The position numbers and the translations under genes are program-made. From positions 940,928 to 992,853 of the forward strand of contig BFEA01000304.1 in assembly GCA_003427395.1 (NCBI GenBank): a DNA stretch of 51,926 bases, read 5' to 3'. The DNA is from Chara braunii (taxonomy: Eukaryota; Streptophyta; Charophyceae; Charales; Characeae). Numbering within the stretch: the first letter of the stretch is position 1; each line of letters starts with the position of its first letter. Below the pieces are notes generated by a model. The model was not told the DNA's origin and ran no database searches. It saw nothing but the letters and a program-made list of their open reading frames with translations. Positions 11,197 to 20,284 of the stretch are shown here, piece by piece.

Positions 11197-11213
11197 ATTA
11201 GTCGTTAAATTAT
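11197..11213. repeat. Target-site duplication of LINE-I, right copy
   Basis: Exact copy of the 17-mer at 792-808. The flanking bases differ on both sides (11196 T against 791 A; 11214 A against 809 T), which bounds the duplication. Confidence 0.7.
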
Positions 11214-12175
11214 AATTCTAGGTTTTGCGACTTTTTCTCCATATTCTGCAAATTAGGGAATCGCTAATTATGAGTAACGGAATTAGCGCTAATTAGGGTT
11301 CGTCCTAACCTAACCTAACGACCTATCAACATATGGGAAGTAAGTGCCAGCCAGGCACCGCGCCAGTCACGGCAAATCGGGCCTGAGCACGGCCACATTC
11401 AAACTGCAACTTCACAGAACTTTCACTTTTTGCAAAATGCATCTTTTATTGCATTGAAAGGTTGAATCTTCCCAGCAAATTGTGTATCTTCCTATTACCA
11501 TTCATCTTCTACTTAGTGACCTCGTGATGATGCTAAATTCTCCCGATTAAAATTTTGTGAAATTATTGAAGTTATGTTTAAATGTTTAAACTTGCGTAAA
11601 CTTTATTCATGTTTATTTGTGCAAATTGAAATATTCTTGAATTAAATATTTAATCTTTTGCCAAAATTAAATTTTATTAATTCTTATTTTCTGATTAAAT
11701 TTTATTTAATTTCTCAAAAAAATTGAAATTTTCGTAAGGGGGGGGGGGGGGAAATTTTTTTCCCTTTGATTAGTGTCAAATTTTGAGGTCAGGGGAGAAA
11801 GGGAGTGGCTGTGCATTGTTTGCCTCTTTGCCCTTCCTCCACACCCTACCTTCTCTCTCCTCCTCTCGGTACCGTGGACGTCAATCTCCGGCCACGTCAG
11901 CATTGTGCCACATCAGCAGCGGGCCACGAACACAGATTGCCACATCAGCCGCATGCCACCTCAGCGTGCCACGACAGTCGAGTGCCCAGTCAGCAATGGC
12001 CACCTCAGCAGTGCCACATCAGTAGGTGCCACCTCAGCGGTGACACGTCAGCAGCAGACGAAGACCAAAGTACTTAATGCGCCGCAGTCAACGACTTGCG
12101 GAGCGCGGATCCGAAGGAACCAAGCCCCAACAAGGACCTAAGACATCTCGGATCCCGCGCAGGCGACGCACGACC
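11214..12175 (+). other. Gypsy-A1 leader, right fragment
   Basis: AT-rich DNA with no gene. It contains the palindrome AATTAGCGCTAATT (11281-11294), also seen almost complete in the Gypsy-A2 leader (51429-51440), a TAACC iteration near 11309, a G14 run (11738-11751) and the GCCACNTCAG array (11891-12056). It leads into gag. By the nesting model it continues 717-791. Confidence 0.55.
11891..12056 (+). repeat. GCCACNTCAG iterated array in Gypsy-A1 leader
   Basis: Seven exact GCCACNTCAG words start at 11891, 11907, 11939, 11955, 11999, 12013 and 12028, with degenerate copies between (for example GACACGTCAG at 12042). Spacing is irregular (14-44 nt). Some copies hold CCACGTCA, an ACGT-core word of the kind bound by plant bZIP factors. 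A degenerate version stands at the same place in Gypsy-A2. Confidence 0.75.
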
Positions 12176-13886
12176 ATGGCTGCTACCGCTGACGTCAATG
12201 CACAAGCCAGCCCCAAGAGGCCGGTTACCCCTCCTATCCCAGTTCAACAGAGGCCGATGAACCACTCCTAGCTTTTCTCAAACGTCTCCAGCTCTACTCG
12301 GAGACCATGGCAGCTGGACTAAGCAAGTGGGAAGAGGAGCAAGCCGCCCGCCAGCAGGAAATCCAACACCAGCTGGCAGAGGCAGAGGCAGGACGTCAGC
12401 AGGCCACAGCAGAAGCTGCAGCAGCCGCACGGTTGCAACAGCAGAAGGTCGAGGCCAGTCAGAACCAAGTTCGTTATCAAGCGACAATGGAGCTCGCCAA
12501 CGAAGAAGCCACATATCGGAGGATACTCTGACAGCAGCACTTTAGAGCGAATGAAGAACAAGAGGAGCCGTCCGAGGAAGAGAGAGACAAGGAGGGCATA
12601 GGAGTTCTGATGGAGAATTTGTTGTACACGTGCAATTGGCAGCAACGTGAACTGTTGGCCATGCGGCAGGTCTTCATCCGCCACGAAACGATGTTTAAAA
12701 CATTGGACAAGAAGATCGCTACTATGCAGGCCAAACTCAGCACACTACACGCCGCCAACAGCCAGCAACAAACAATCAACGGCCAGGTGCAGAACGATGT
12801 CAGCACAGGGTTGGCACAACTATCTGCAGCTGCGTCGACGGGCAGCGCAGTGGCAGACTGCAGCCCAGCCTTGGCAGCGCAGGCAAAGCAACTCGAGGAG
12901 TGGATCAACCACGTGGTCGTGTCCCTCGGCGACACCAGCAAGTTTGCTGGAGCGTCAACAATCAGCAATCAACTGCCGATGTCCCCAAGGAATGGAAGAT
13001 GCCGAACTTCAAGATCGAGAGGTTCGATGACTACCACAACACTGATCCGCTGCAATGGTGGATGGCATTCAAAGCAGAGGCGAACGTGCATCACACTCCA
13101 GCACTGCGGCGGCTTGACGCTCGCTACCTCGAACTCATTGGAGGGGCGCAGGCCTTCATTACGCACATGGTGGTCACATTGGAATTTACCATCCCCACCC
13201 TCCACACCAAGATCACGTGGGAGGAATTCGAGAAGAAATGGAAGACCCGGTTCGTGGTCAACAACGACAAGCGTCACGCCTTGAACAAGATCTTTTGCAT
13301 GTTTCAAGGCCAACAACCTTCACGGGAGTGGCTGACGGAGTGGCAAAGACTCGTCGCCACCCCGGAGTTGAGCTTACCATTCGACGCAGTCCGGGCCGAA
13401 TTTTTTGCTCGGTCATGCGACGCCTTGACAGTTGCGCTGGGCAGCGAATTCCATTATGAGACCTTTGATGACATTTTCTCAAAGGCAAGAGAACTAATCC
13501 AAGGTGACCGGCGCGCAGCGAACGAGGCCCGCCAACAGCCCGGTTATGTGGAGAAAGGCAAAGGTCAACGGACGCCGCAAGTAGCAGCAGTCCAACAAGG
13601 ACCTAGTGAGGACCATGCAGCCGCGTCTACATCAAGTGACGGAGATGTGGCAGCAGTGATACCACCGCAACGCTCAAGACCCCGAGGGGGAAAACACAAG
13701 GCGAAACCAGCGTTGACCGATGGAGCATGACAGTCACCATGGACGAAGTTCGGTATTACCGAAGACATGTTCAAGTTGAGAGAGAAATGGGGATGTTGTT
13801 TGTGGTGCAACAACACCAAACACGTCACAAGCGTCTGCCTCGACAAGGACAAGGAAAATGTCAAACGTCCGGGCTCGGGAAACTGA
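12176..13886 (+). pseudogene. gag: Gypsy-A1 Gag with CCHC knuckle, several lesions
   Basis: Start ATG 12176 (ACCATGG context). A frameshift near 12240 leads into a Gln/Ala-rich coiled-coil part (from DEPLLAFLKRLQLY), with an in-frame TGA at 12529-12531. A frameshift near 12960 leads to the capsid-like Gag domain: MPNFKIERFDDYH, WEEFEKKWKTRF, PSREWLTEWQRL. A TGA at 13728-13730 is followed in the same frame by the knuckle CLWCNNTKHVTSVC (C-x2-C-x4-H-x4-C). The normal Gag stop is TGA 13884-13886. Gypsy-A2 has a colinear Gag lacking the private stops at 12529 and 13728. Gag would form the particle and bind RNA. Confidence 0.85.
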
Positions 13887-15766
13887 GCTCCGCGGGAAGT
13901 GCAGCGACAACACTTTCCAGCCCGCCGGACTCGGCTGCCTTGGCAGCAGTCTCTCTCACGCCCGGGGACACTGCGATAGTCGCAAGTTCTCGTATCCATT
14001 ATGAGAACTATGTTGTCGAGCTGGTCCCACAATTGAACCAGCCTCTCCGCTTGCAAGCTTCAAGCGCGTGCGCGGAAGTTCCGCCGTCGGACAACGAACC
14101 GGTTGCTTCGCCAGCCCTTCTATCAGAGGATCCGTCAACTTGGGCGAGTCTTGAGGAACTTGACCCGTTGACGGTTGAGGACTTCCAATTGTTGCCTCTT
14201 CCCTCCACCGGTTCTTTGCCAACACTGCATTGCAATGCCTTAATGGCACGTCTGCGCGAATACTTGCACGTTGCACTACCACCTCCGTCGACGGACGACG
14301 GAGTAGCAGTTGTTGACCTTCGTAGCTATCTTGGGAAGATAGACCGCGAGTACGCAACGCAACGGTACGTCGACATCGACGCGCCGCTCCTCTACATCGG
14401 CATTCAGATCGAAAAGGCGACCTGCAGTGCCTTGATCGATTGTGGAGCGACTCGCAACTACATCAGCCAAGACTTCATGGCACGCGTCGGGCTAGGCCCG
14501 CGCGTTCGAAGGAAAAGTCAGCCTACGCACGTCACGTTGGCCGATGGTCACACACAAAAGTCAATTGACCGATGCGTTGACTCGGTGCCCGTGTACTTTG
14601 CCCCGCTAGCATGCGAGGCCGTGTCATTCGACATATTGGACACTAAGTTCGATATGATCTTAGGCATGTCGTGGCTGCAAAGCGAAGACCATCTGGTGAA
14701 CTTCTATCGACGCACCGTTCACGTTCGTGATCGGCAAGGCGAATTAGTCCCGTGTACGGTGTCGCTTCCTCATCCTTCGATTGGTTGTCATGTGGTCTCC
14801 GTGGCGAGCATTCGCCAATCCATCTGGCGGAACGACATCGAGGAGATGGGCATATGTTTTCTTCACGCCCTCCCACCCGGTGATCAGCCCAAGACGAATA
14901 TGTCGGACCCACGCATAATTGAGCTGTTCGACAACTATGAGGATGTCTTCCAAGCTCCCGCCGGAGTTGTACTGGATCGGCCCATACGCCACGGGATCAC
15001 TCTCGAGGACGGTGTCGTACCTCCGCGCAAATGTATCTATCGCATGATCGAAAAGGAGCTTCAAGTGCTTCGGGCACAACTAGACAACCTCTTGGCCAAG
15101 GGCTGGATTCGCCCTAGCTGTTCGCCATACGGTGCTCCCGTTCTCTTCGTCCGGAAGAAGAACAAGGACCTTCGTTTGTGCATGAACTATCGGAACCTTA
15201 ACGCGCAAACGATCAAGAACGCCGGCCCTCTCCCTCGGATCGATGATCTTCTCGAGCGACTAGGCGGCGCCAAGTACTTCTCGAAGCTTGACCTCAAGTT
15301 CGGATACCACCAGATCGAGATCCAGCCAAAAGATCGGTACAAAACCGCGTTCAAGACGCGATATGGGCACTTTGAGTGGATCGTCATGGCTTTCGGTCTC
15401 ACCAATGCCCCGACTACTTTCCAAGCGGCTATGACGACGAAATTCCGCGACTTGCTCGACCGCACCGTACTCATTTACCTTGATGATATCTTGGTTTATA
15501 GTCAGACTCTGGACGAGCACCTCGAGCACCTTTGCGCCGTTTTGGAGCGGCTCCGTATTGCCAAGTACAAGGCGAACCACGACAAGTGCGAGTTTGCCCA
15601 GCAAGAGTCGGAGTACTTAGGCCATTACTTTACGCCGCAAGGCATTCGTCCGCTCGCGGACAAAGTACAAGCCATTCAAGATTGGCCGGAGCTCAAGTGT
15701 ACTACTGACGTCAACTCCTTTCTTGGCTTAGCATCTTGCTACATGCGCTTCGTCAAAGGGTTTTAA
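13727..15766 (+). CDS. pol: Gypsy-A1 Pol part 1: protease and reverse transcriptase
   Basis: 679-codon frame, -1 relative to Gag. The translated part likely begins at the slip site 13877, not at the upstream ATG. The aspartic protease centre is ALIDCGATRNYIS near residue 237; the usual D-S/T-G-A is D-C-G-A here, also in Gypsy-A2. An RT linker follows (VLDRPIRHGI), then RT motifs LAKGWIRPSCSPYGAPVLFV, LRLCMNYRNLN, FSKLDLKFGYHQI, FGLTNAPTTFQ and the catalytic YLDDILVYS. It ends ...FLGLASCYMRFVKGF before TAA-TGA (15764-15769). Gypsy-A2 reads through this point without those stops, so they are private lesions and not a natural end. It copies element RNA to DNA. Confidence 0.9.
   Translation: MTVTMDEVRYYRRHVQVEREMGMLFVVQQHQTRHKRLPRQGQGKCQTSGLGKLSSAGSAATTLSSPPDSAALAAVSLTPGDTAIVASSRIHYENYVVELVPQLNQPLRLQASSACAEVPPSDNEPVASPALLSEDPSTWASLEELDPLTVEDFQLLPLPSTGSLPTLHCNALMARLREYLHVALPPPSTDDGVAVVDLRSYLGKIDREYATQRYVDIDAPLLYIGIQIEKATCSALIDCGATRNYISQDFMARVGLGPRVRRKSQPTHVTLADGHTQKSIDRCVDSVPVYFAPLACEAVSFDILDTKFDMILGMSWLQSEDHLVNFYRRTVHVRDRQGELVPCTVSLPHPSIGCHVVSVASIRQSIWRNDIEEMGICFLHALPPGDQPKTNMSDPRIIELFDNYEDVFQAPAGVVLDRPIRHGITLEDGVVPPRKCIYRMIEKELQVLRAQLDNLLAKGWIRPSCSPYGAPVLFVRKKNKDLRLCMNYRNLNAQTIKNAGPLPRIDDLLERLGGAKYFSKLDLKFGYHQIEIQPKDRYKTAFKTRYGHFEWIVMAFGLTNAPTTFQAAMTTKFRDLLDRTVLIYLDDILVYSQTLDEHLEHLCAVLERLRIAKYKANHDKCEFAQQESEYLGHYFTPQGIRPLADKVQAIQDWPELKCTTDVNSFLGLASCYMRFVKGF
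13877..13918 (+). promoter_or_regulatory. Candidate -1 ribosomal frameshift signal, Gypsy-A1 gag/pol
   Basis: The slippery heptamer GGGAAAC (13877-13883) is phased G_GGA_AAC in the Gag frame and directly followed by the Gag stop TGA (13884-13886). Slipping by -1 reads GGG AAA CTG and enters the Pol frame. Ten nucleotides downstream of the heptamer is a hairpin: 13894-13901 pairs with 13911-13918 (8 bp with one G-U), loop 13902-13910. G GGA AAC is a known -1 slippery type. Heptamer, stop and hairpin position are the same in Gypsy-A2 (47323-47364). Confidence 0.75.
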
Positions 15767-15781
15767 TGAATCGCTGCACCA

Positions 15782-16972
15782 TTGTCGCGACTTCAGTCCC
15801 CCTTGGTGCCCTTCAAATTCAACGACGGAGCCCGACATGCGTTTCATACGCTGAAGACGTCTTTGCTCCAAGCTCCCGTCTTAAGCAACTATGACCCGAC
15901 CTTGCCTACCAAAGTGACTACGGACGCTTCCGGCTATGGCATTGGCGCGGTTTTGGAACAGCATGACGACACAGACTGGCATCCGGTTGAGTACTTCAGC
16001 CGAAAGGTGCCACCCATCAATACACTTGATGATGCGAGGAAGAAGGAACTGCTAGCTTTTGTCACCGTACTTAAGTGTTGGCGTCACTTTCTCCCCGGGC
16101 GTCGGCGATTCACGTGGGCAACGGACAACAATCCGTTGACGTATTACAAGACGCAAGAGACAGTGAGCAGCACGATCGGTCGATGGATGTACTTCATTGA
16201 CCAGTTCGACTTCACCTCCAAGCACATTCCGGGCTCCTCTAACAAGGCAGCGGATGCTTTCTCGCGAAGACCTGATCTTTGCGCCTTGGTGCACTCCACA
16301 TTCGGCCTCGACGAGAACCTGCAACAGCATTTCGTAAACGGCTACAAGTTGGATCCGGGATTCTCCACACTCTATGCGGACTTATCATCGGATCACGTGC
16401 CGGCAAGCAACTATCGCATTGTCGACGGCTACTTGCTTCTTCATACACGAGGCAAGGACTTGTTGTGTGTTCCCCAAGACCACATCTTGCGCACTCACCT
16501 CCTTGGCGAATACCACGATTCGCGGCTGGCGGGACACCTTGTTGTTGCACGCACACTCGCACGACTCCGCCAGCGATTTCACTGGTCGGACATTATCAGC
16601 GACATCAACCGGTACATTCAGACATGTGCAGTTTGCCACCGGAACAAAGGGCGCCATCAGCTCTCGTACGGCGAATTGAAACCATTGTCGATTCCTCGGG
16701 AACCGGGTCTCTCCATTGCTATGGATGTGACCGGCCTGTTCCCTCGCGATCGCCTTGGCCACGATGGCATTCTCACGGTCGTTGACCGTTTGAGCAAGTA
16801 CGCTCGATTTCTTCCATGCAAGTATCATGCGACGGCTCCTGAGCTCGCACGACTTTTGCATACCGGCTGGTTTTGCAGCCACGGCGTCCCGGAAGACATC
16901 GTCAGCGACCGCGACACTCGTTTCATGTCAGCTTTTTGGACGACACTCGTGGTGAATCCGGCACCAGCATGA
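15782..16972 (+). pseudogene. pol: Gypsy-A1 Pol part 2: RNase H and integrase N-terminus/core
   Basis: Same frame as part 1, resuming after the TAA-TGA. The RNase H domain is KVTTDASGYGIGAVLEQ, EYFSRKVPP, ELLAFVTVLKCWRHFL and WATDNNPLTY, then HIPGSSNKAADAFSRR. The integrase zinc domain has H-x5-H in YHDSRLAGH and C-x2-C in CAVC. The integrase core has its first Asp in AMDVTGLFP and second in IVSDRDTRFMS. The frame breaks near 16950, just before the third catalytic residue. Apart from that it is well preserved. It removes template RNA and inserts the cDNA into the genome. Confidence 0.87.
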
Positions 16973-17736
16973 AACCGAGTTCCGCACGACATCCTCAAAT
17001 GGATGGGCAAACGGAACGTGCGCACCAGACTGCGCAGATGATGCTCTGCACACTCATCCGCCCGGATCATAAGGACTGGGTTGACCGCCTTCCTGACATC
17101 GAGTTCGGCTACAACACTTCGGTGCACCCGGCGATTGGCGTGACTCCATTCGAGTTGCATCACGGTGGACGGAAAGGACGTATCTTCGCAAACATTTTGC
17201 TTCCACGGGCTGCCAATATAGACGCCGCTTGCTCCCCCGCTTCTACACGAAAATGTACAGGGAACCGCTGGCCAAAGCCCTCGCAAACATGCAAAAGGCT
17301 CAGGTCCGTATGCAGCAGCAAGCGAACCGGCGTCGCATCCCATGTCCAATACGCGCTGGCAACCTAATTTGGGTCAGCTCCTAGGAATTCGCGCTCGAGC
17401 AGCACGTCTCATGCAAGCTCCTCCCTAAGTGGTTTGGACCATGGAAGGTCACTTCAGCAGCTGGCGACGACCCCGCGGGTCCATCTTTCATCATTGAGAT
17501 TCCCCCGCATTTGACGGTCCACCCGGTATTTCACGCTTCAAAGCTGGCGGTCTACACTCCAGCCTCCGCAGCGGACTTCCCGGGTAGACTGTCACACGAC
17601 CCTCCTTCAATGGATGGTCACCAGGAGGTCGATCGCGTTCTGACGCATCTCAAGCATGGCAACAAGCCAATGCAGTACAAAGTCACATTTAAGCAATGCG
17701 ATCTACATAGTCACATTTAAGCAATGTGATCCTGAC
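16950..17736 (+). pseudogene. pol: Gypsy-A1 Pol part 3: integrase C-terminus and chromodomain, broken
   Basis: After the frameshift near 16950 the frame 16873-17367 gives MKPSSARHPQMDGQTERAHQ (catalytic Glu), WVDRLPDIEFGYN and GVTPFELHHG. Further breaks follow. Then KWFGPWKVTSAAGDD, PPHLTVHPVFHASKL and a chromodomain-like MDGHQEVDRVLTHLKHG... YKVTFKQCD. A 28-nt tandem duplication (17681-17708 and 17709-17736) destroys the last part. C-terminal chromodomains mark the chromovirus branch of Ty3/gypsy, where they direct integration to certain chromatin. Gypsy-A2 has the same region less damaged (43536-43913). Confidence 0.8.
17681..17736 (+). repeat. 28-nt tandem duplication in chromodomain end
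   Basis: AGTCACATTTAAGCAATG and flanks appear twice at an offset of 28. This is not a multiple of three and ends the reading frame. Confidence 0.9.
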
Positions 17737-17904
17737 GACACAGGCTGGATTTCATGAGCTGATCTGAAGGCGACAACACCCCTCATCTTCGCGCATTACG
17801 AAAAGTAGCGACTTGCCAAAGAAGCTGCCCAACTTGCCCGCCCCGTACGGACATCGGACAGACACCTTCACCCTCACAGTTAGCTCGGTCTTCAAGGGGG
17901 GGAG
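17737..17904 (+). other. Gypsy-A1 3' non-coding end with polypurine tract
   Basis: A short non-coding stretch ends in AAGGGGGGGAG (17894-17904) immediately before the LTR start TGTGTGGC. This purine run would prime plus-strand DNA synthesis. Gypsy-A2 has the matching run on the minus strand at 43416-43430. Confidence 0.8.
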
Positions 17905-18139
17905 TGTGTGGCATTCTGAGCCACACGGGCCCCAGTTAGGGCCCAGTTCGAGGTAGGCAGGGTAGGCCTAAAGGGACGACGGTTCAGATGAGGCCCAGGT
18001 AGGCCAGGGGCACGACATTTCAGACAGGCCAGGGTAAAGGCACAGGCCAACGGCCACAAGGCCGGTACCGGTCCAGCATAGGACCTACCGACGACACAGT
18101 TCAGAGGCTGCCGCGTTTAGGCTTAAGTCCAGTTCGAAT

Positions 18140-18168
18140 CTGGACCGTTGATCAGATCAACGGTCCAG
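18140..18168. repeat. Perfect palindrome in LTR U3
   Basis: Arms 18140-18153 and 18155-18168 are perfect reverse complements (14 bp) around a single central A at 18154. The arm core is GGACCGTTGATC. It lies about 40 bp upstream of the possible TATA box. Confidence 0.9.
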
Positions 18169-18483
18169 GCCGGTAGGTACCAGCAGGTAGGAGGCCGGCC
18201 CAGCACTACAAAAGGCTGGGTACCAGCCTCAGTAGGAAGGTTAGAGGTTAGTATGGACCGAAGGTTAGTCTTCAGGATTAGCGCAGCGTTCCAGCGTTAG
18301 TACGATTAGCGCAGTGCTGCAGCATAGCGAGGAGCAGCGACGAGAGCAGGAGTTCAGCGGCGAGAGGATCAGCGCAGCATTGGGCGCAGCACCAGTCACC
18401 GGCCCAGCCCCTTGCAGCGCCATAGCTACCGTGCCAGGTACCAGGGAGGAATGTTTCGCCTTCTCTCCCTCTTCTTCCTCCAC

Positions 18484-18485
<2 letters not shown>

Positions 18486-18581
<96 letters not shown>

Positions 18582-18588
18582 CCCCCCC
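18486..18588. repeat. (CT)n microsatellite with C-run in 3' LTR
   Basis: CT dinucleotides with two short interruptions, ending in a C8-C9 run. Counterpart of 1-52. Confidence 0.95.
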
Positions 18589-18690
18589 TCCTACCTTCTC
18601 AGTCTAAGGCTACTTTTGGGTTCTCCTACGGGACTACTATAAGTATGAAAGATGGTTACTTATTCTGATGACATTGGAGACAGCGACATT

Positions 18691-18850
18691 CGTCTATTTC
18701 TTTTGCAAGTTTTGCTTATTTGTGGGAGGAGGATGTGATGTTAGGGTTCTTAACTTTTCCTTGTTTGTTGAAAGAGCACCTGATATTAGGGCTCTTAACT
18801 TCTTAACTCTTGTAATGAAGATCTCTGATAACTGGAATGATTACAATTTT
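18691..18850. other. Unassigned segment upstream of U6 relic
   Basis: AT-rich and non-coding. It holds two similar pieces, GATGTTAGGGTTCTTAACTT and GATATTAGGGCTCTTAACTT. I see no plant U6 promoter (no clear upstream sequence element plus TATA pair). Origin unknown. Confidence 0.4.
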
Positions 18851-18943
18851 GTCCTTTAGGACATTTGTAAAAATTGGAAGGATACAGAGAAGATTAGGAT
18901 GGCCCCTGCACACAGATGACGAATAAAAAAAAGGGAAAAAAAA
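18851..18943 (+). pseudogene. U6: U6 snRNA retropseudogene with A-rich tail
   Basis: From GTCCTTTAGGAC (5' stem-loop) through AAAATTGGAAGGATACAGAG the sequence follows U6 spliceosomal RNA. The ACAGAGA box is intact at 18884-18890. The catalytic AGC triad reads AGG (ATTAGGATGG instead of ATTAGCATGG). GCCCCTGC is kept, but the following internal stem-loop is altered. Similarity ends at GATGAC (18920); the rest of U6 and its T-run terminator are replaced by an A/G-rich tail (GAATAAAAAAAAGGGAAAAAAAA). Truncation, tail and triad mutation say processed pseudogene, probably made by LINE machinery, not a working gene. Confidence 0.85.
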
Positions 18944-18947
18944 GGAA

Positions 18948-20264
18948 TGTGCAAAGGCATAGGGCCCTCCATAGGGCCCTGCAGCAGGCGCGTGCCCGCC
19001 CTAGGTGAAGGCGGGCCCCCTGAACTCGTCAGTTTTTGCAAATGGCGCCAGACAGTTGCAACGGGCCAGTTGGTTACAATCTGCTCGTGAGAATCCAAAA
19101 TATTTGTGAGNNNNNNNNNNNNNNNNNNNNNNNNNNNNNNNNNNNNNNNNNNNNNNNNNNNNNNNNNNNNNNNNNNNNNNNNNNNNNNNNNNNNNNNNNN
19201 NNNNNNNNNNNNNNNNNNNNNNNNNNNNNNNNNNNNNNNNNNNNNNNNNNNNNNNNNNNNNNNNNNNNNNNNNNNNNNNNNNNNNNNNNNNNNNNNNNNN
19301 NNNNNNNNNNNNNNNNNNNNNNNNNNNNNNNNNNNNNNNNNNNNNNNNNNNNNNNNNNNNNNNNNNNNNNNNNNNNNNNNNNNNNNNNNNNNNNNTTACA
19401 ATCTGCTCGTGAGAATCCAAAATATTTGTGAGCGTTCCAGGCTCCAGGCTCTTCCAGCAACGCGGTCGAAGCAGGGAGCATTGCATGTTTGTGCCTGGGA
19501 GGTTGGGCATGCATAACCAATTCCGTCCCAGGCCACTGTTTGAATTTGGCCTGGGCGCAGACACTTTCGCCGAGACTGAAGCTACTGGAAACTCGGTCTC
19601 ATTTGGGCTTAGCAAAGGCAAGCGCTCGCCTCTTTCCATATAGGAAAGGGCAGGGCGAAGGGATGCACATTCGGGCACTTGCACTTGCGGGCCACAGCGC
19701 TGCTGGAGCTTAAACTCGAGGGCTTCTTGCTGCGCTAGCGCGAGGTGCGGGTGTGCGCGGGCATCGAGAGGATACAGGGTGCTGTTGAGGGCAGCGCCAT
19801 AGCCCAGCCTTCATAGCCGAGCTGGGGCTTGGACACAGTCAGCGGGTGGTGGTGGTCTTCGTGGACGGGAAGGAAGACGTGGGTGATGAAGATGAGGGTG
19901 AGAAGATAGAGATGAGGTTGATGATGTGAGGGCACGCACCTGGTCTTGGAGATGGTCTACAAGGTCAACATCTTCATCCACTGCGGTTGTTGCTGCTGAC
20001 GTCAACGGGATGCATTGTCAATTCGTAGGCTGCTAGTAGCTGTCTAGTAGTAGTCCGGGCGTTGAGCGCCAAGTAGAGGGAACGGCTCTGGATACATATG
20101 TTGGTGGTGGCGAGATTATGCTGTCATTGACATTCGGATTCAATGCTTTGGTTCTTCGTTAGTTAGTGCATTTCTGCTTTCTGGACAGTGTTGGTCTTTC
20201 TGGCTTTCAATTTGAAACTGCATTTCGGAATTCTTTCATTTCTCTATATCTCATCGTCCTTGCA
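18948..20264 (+). repeat. Gypsy-B1 5' LTR (contains an assembly gap)
   Basis: Starts TGTGCAAAGG..., ends ...CCTTGCA three bases before the primer site. It is colinear with 38146-39149 from the GAAGGCGGGCCCCCTGAA block on. By eye the two differ by roughly one base in eight in sample stretches, so they are old. The length without the gap is about 1.03 kb. The exact left end is less certain because the first 30 bases differ from the other copy. Confidence 0.75.
19111..19395. other. Assembly gap (285 N), probably spurious
   Basis: The 37 bases before the gap (19074-19110) are identical to the 37 bases after it (19396-19432). The homologous LTR at about 38277-38320 runs through this point with no insert. 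Confidence 0.9.
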
Positions 20265-20267
20265 ATT

Positions 20268-20284
20268 TGGTATCAAAGCTGGTT
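20268..20284 (+). other. Primer binding site of Gypsy-B1
   Basis: TGGTATCAAAGCTGGTT follows the LTR end by three bases. The same site stands at 39153-39169. It resembles the plant initiator-Met-tRNA site. Confidence 0.85.

Larger units (their letters stand above)
17905..18690 (+). repeat. Gypsy-A1 3' LTR, truncated at its 3' end
   Basis: It starts TGTGTGGC after the purine tract. U3 has iterated AGGCC/TAGGCC words (17930-18060) and a 14-bp-arm palindrome (18140-18168). CTACAAAAGG at 18206-18215 may be a decayed TATA box. The CT tract and following 100 bp (18589-18690) equal the left-edge LTR up to base 154. The last 420 or so bases of the LTR (compare 155-576) are missing and unrelated DNA begins at 18691. 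Confidence 0.82.

Noticed and set aside
15764-15769. Natural pol stop or second recoding site (TAA-TGA between RT and RNase H)
   Set aside because: Gypsy-A2 reads through the same position without stops, so this is a private lesion in A1.
18125-18145. TTCGAATC words resembling a tRNA T-loop (also near 49828 and 50123)
   Set aside because: No cloverleaf, D-loop or acceptor stem around them; one lies beside a palindrome and the others in an inverted repeat.
18480-18640. Open frames of repeated Ser-Leu across CT tracts, and Arg-Glu repeats across GA tracts
   Set aside because: Pure microsatellite translation; no stops occur in CT or GA repeats.
18851-18943. Functional U6 gene
   Set aside because: Mutated AGC triad, missing 3' part and T-terminator, A-rich tail, no visible U6 promoter.
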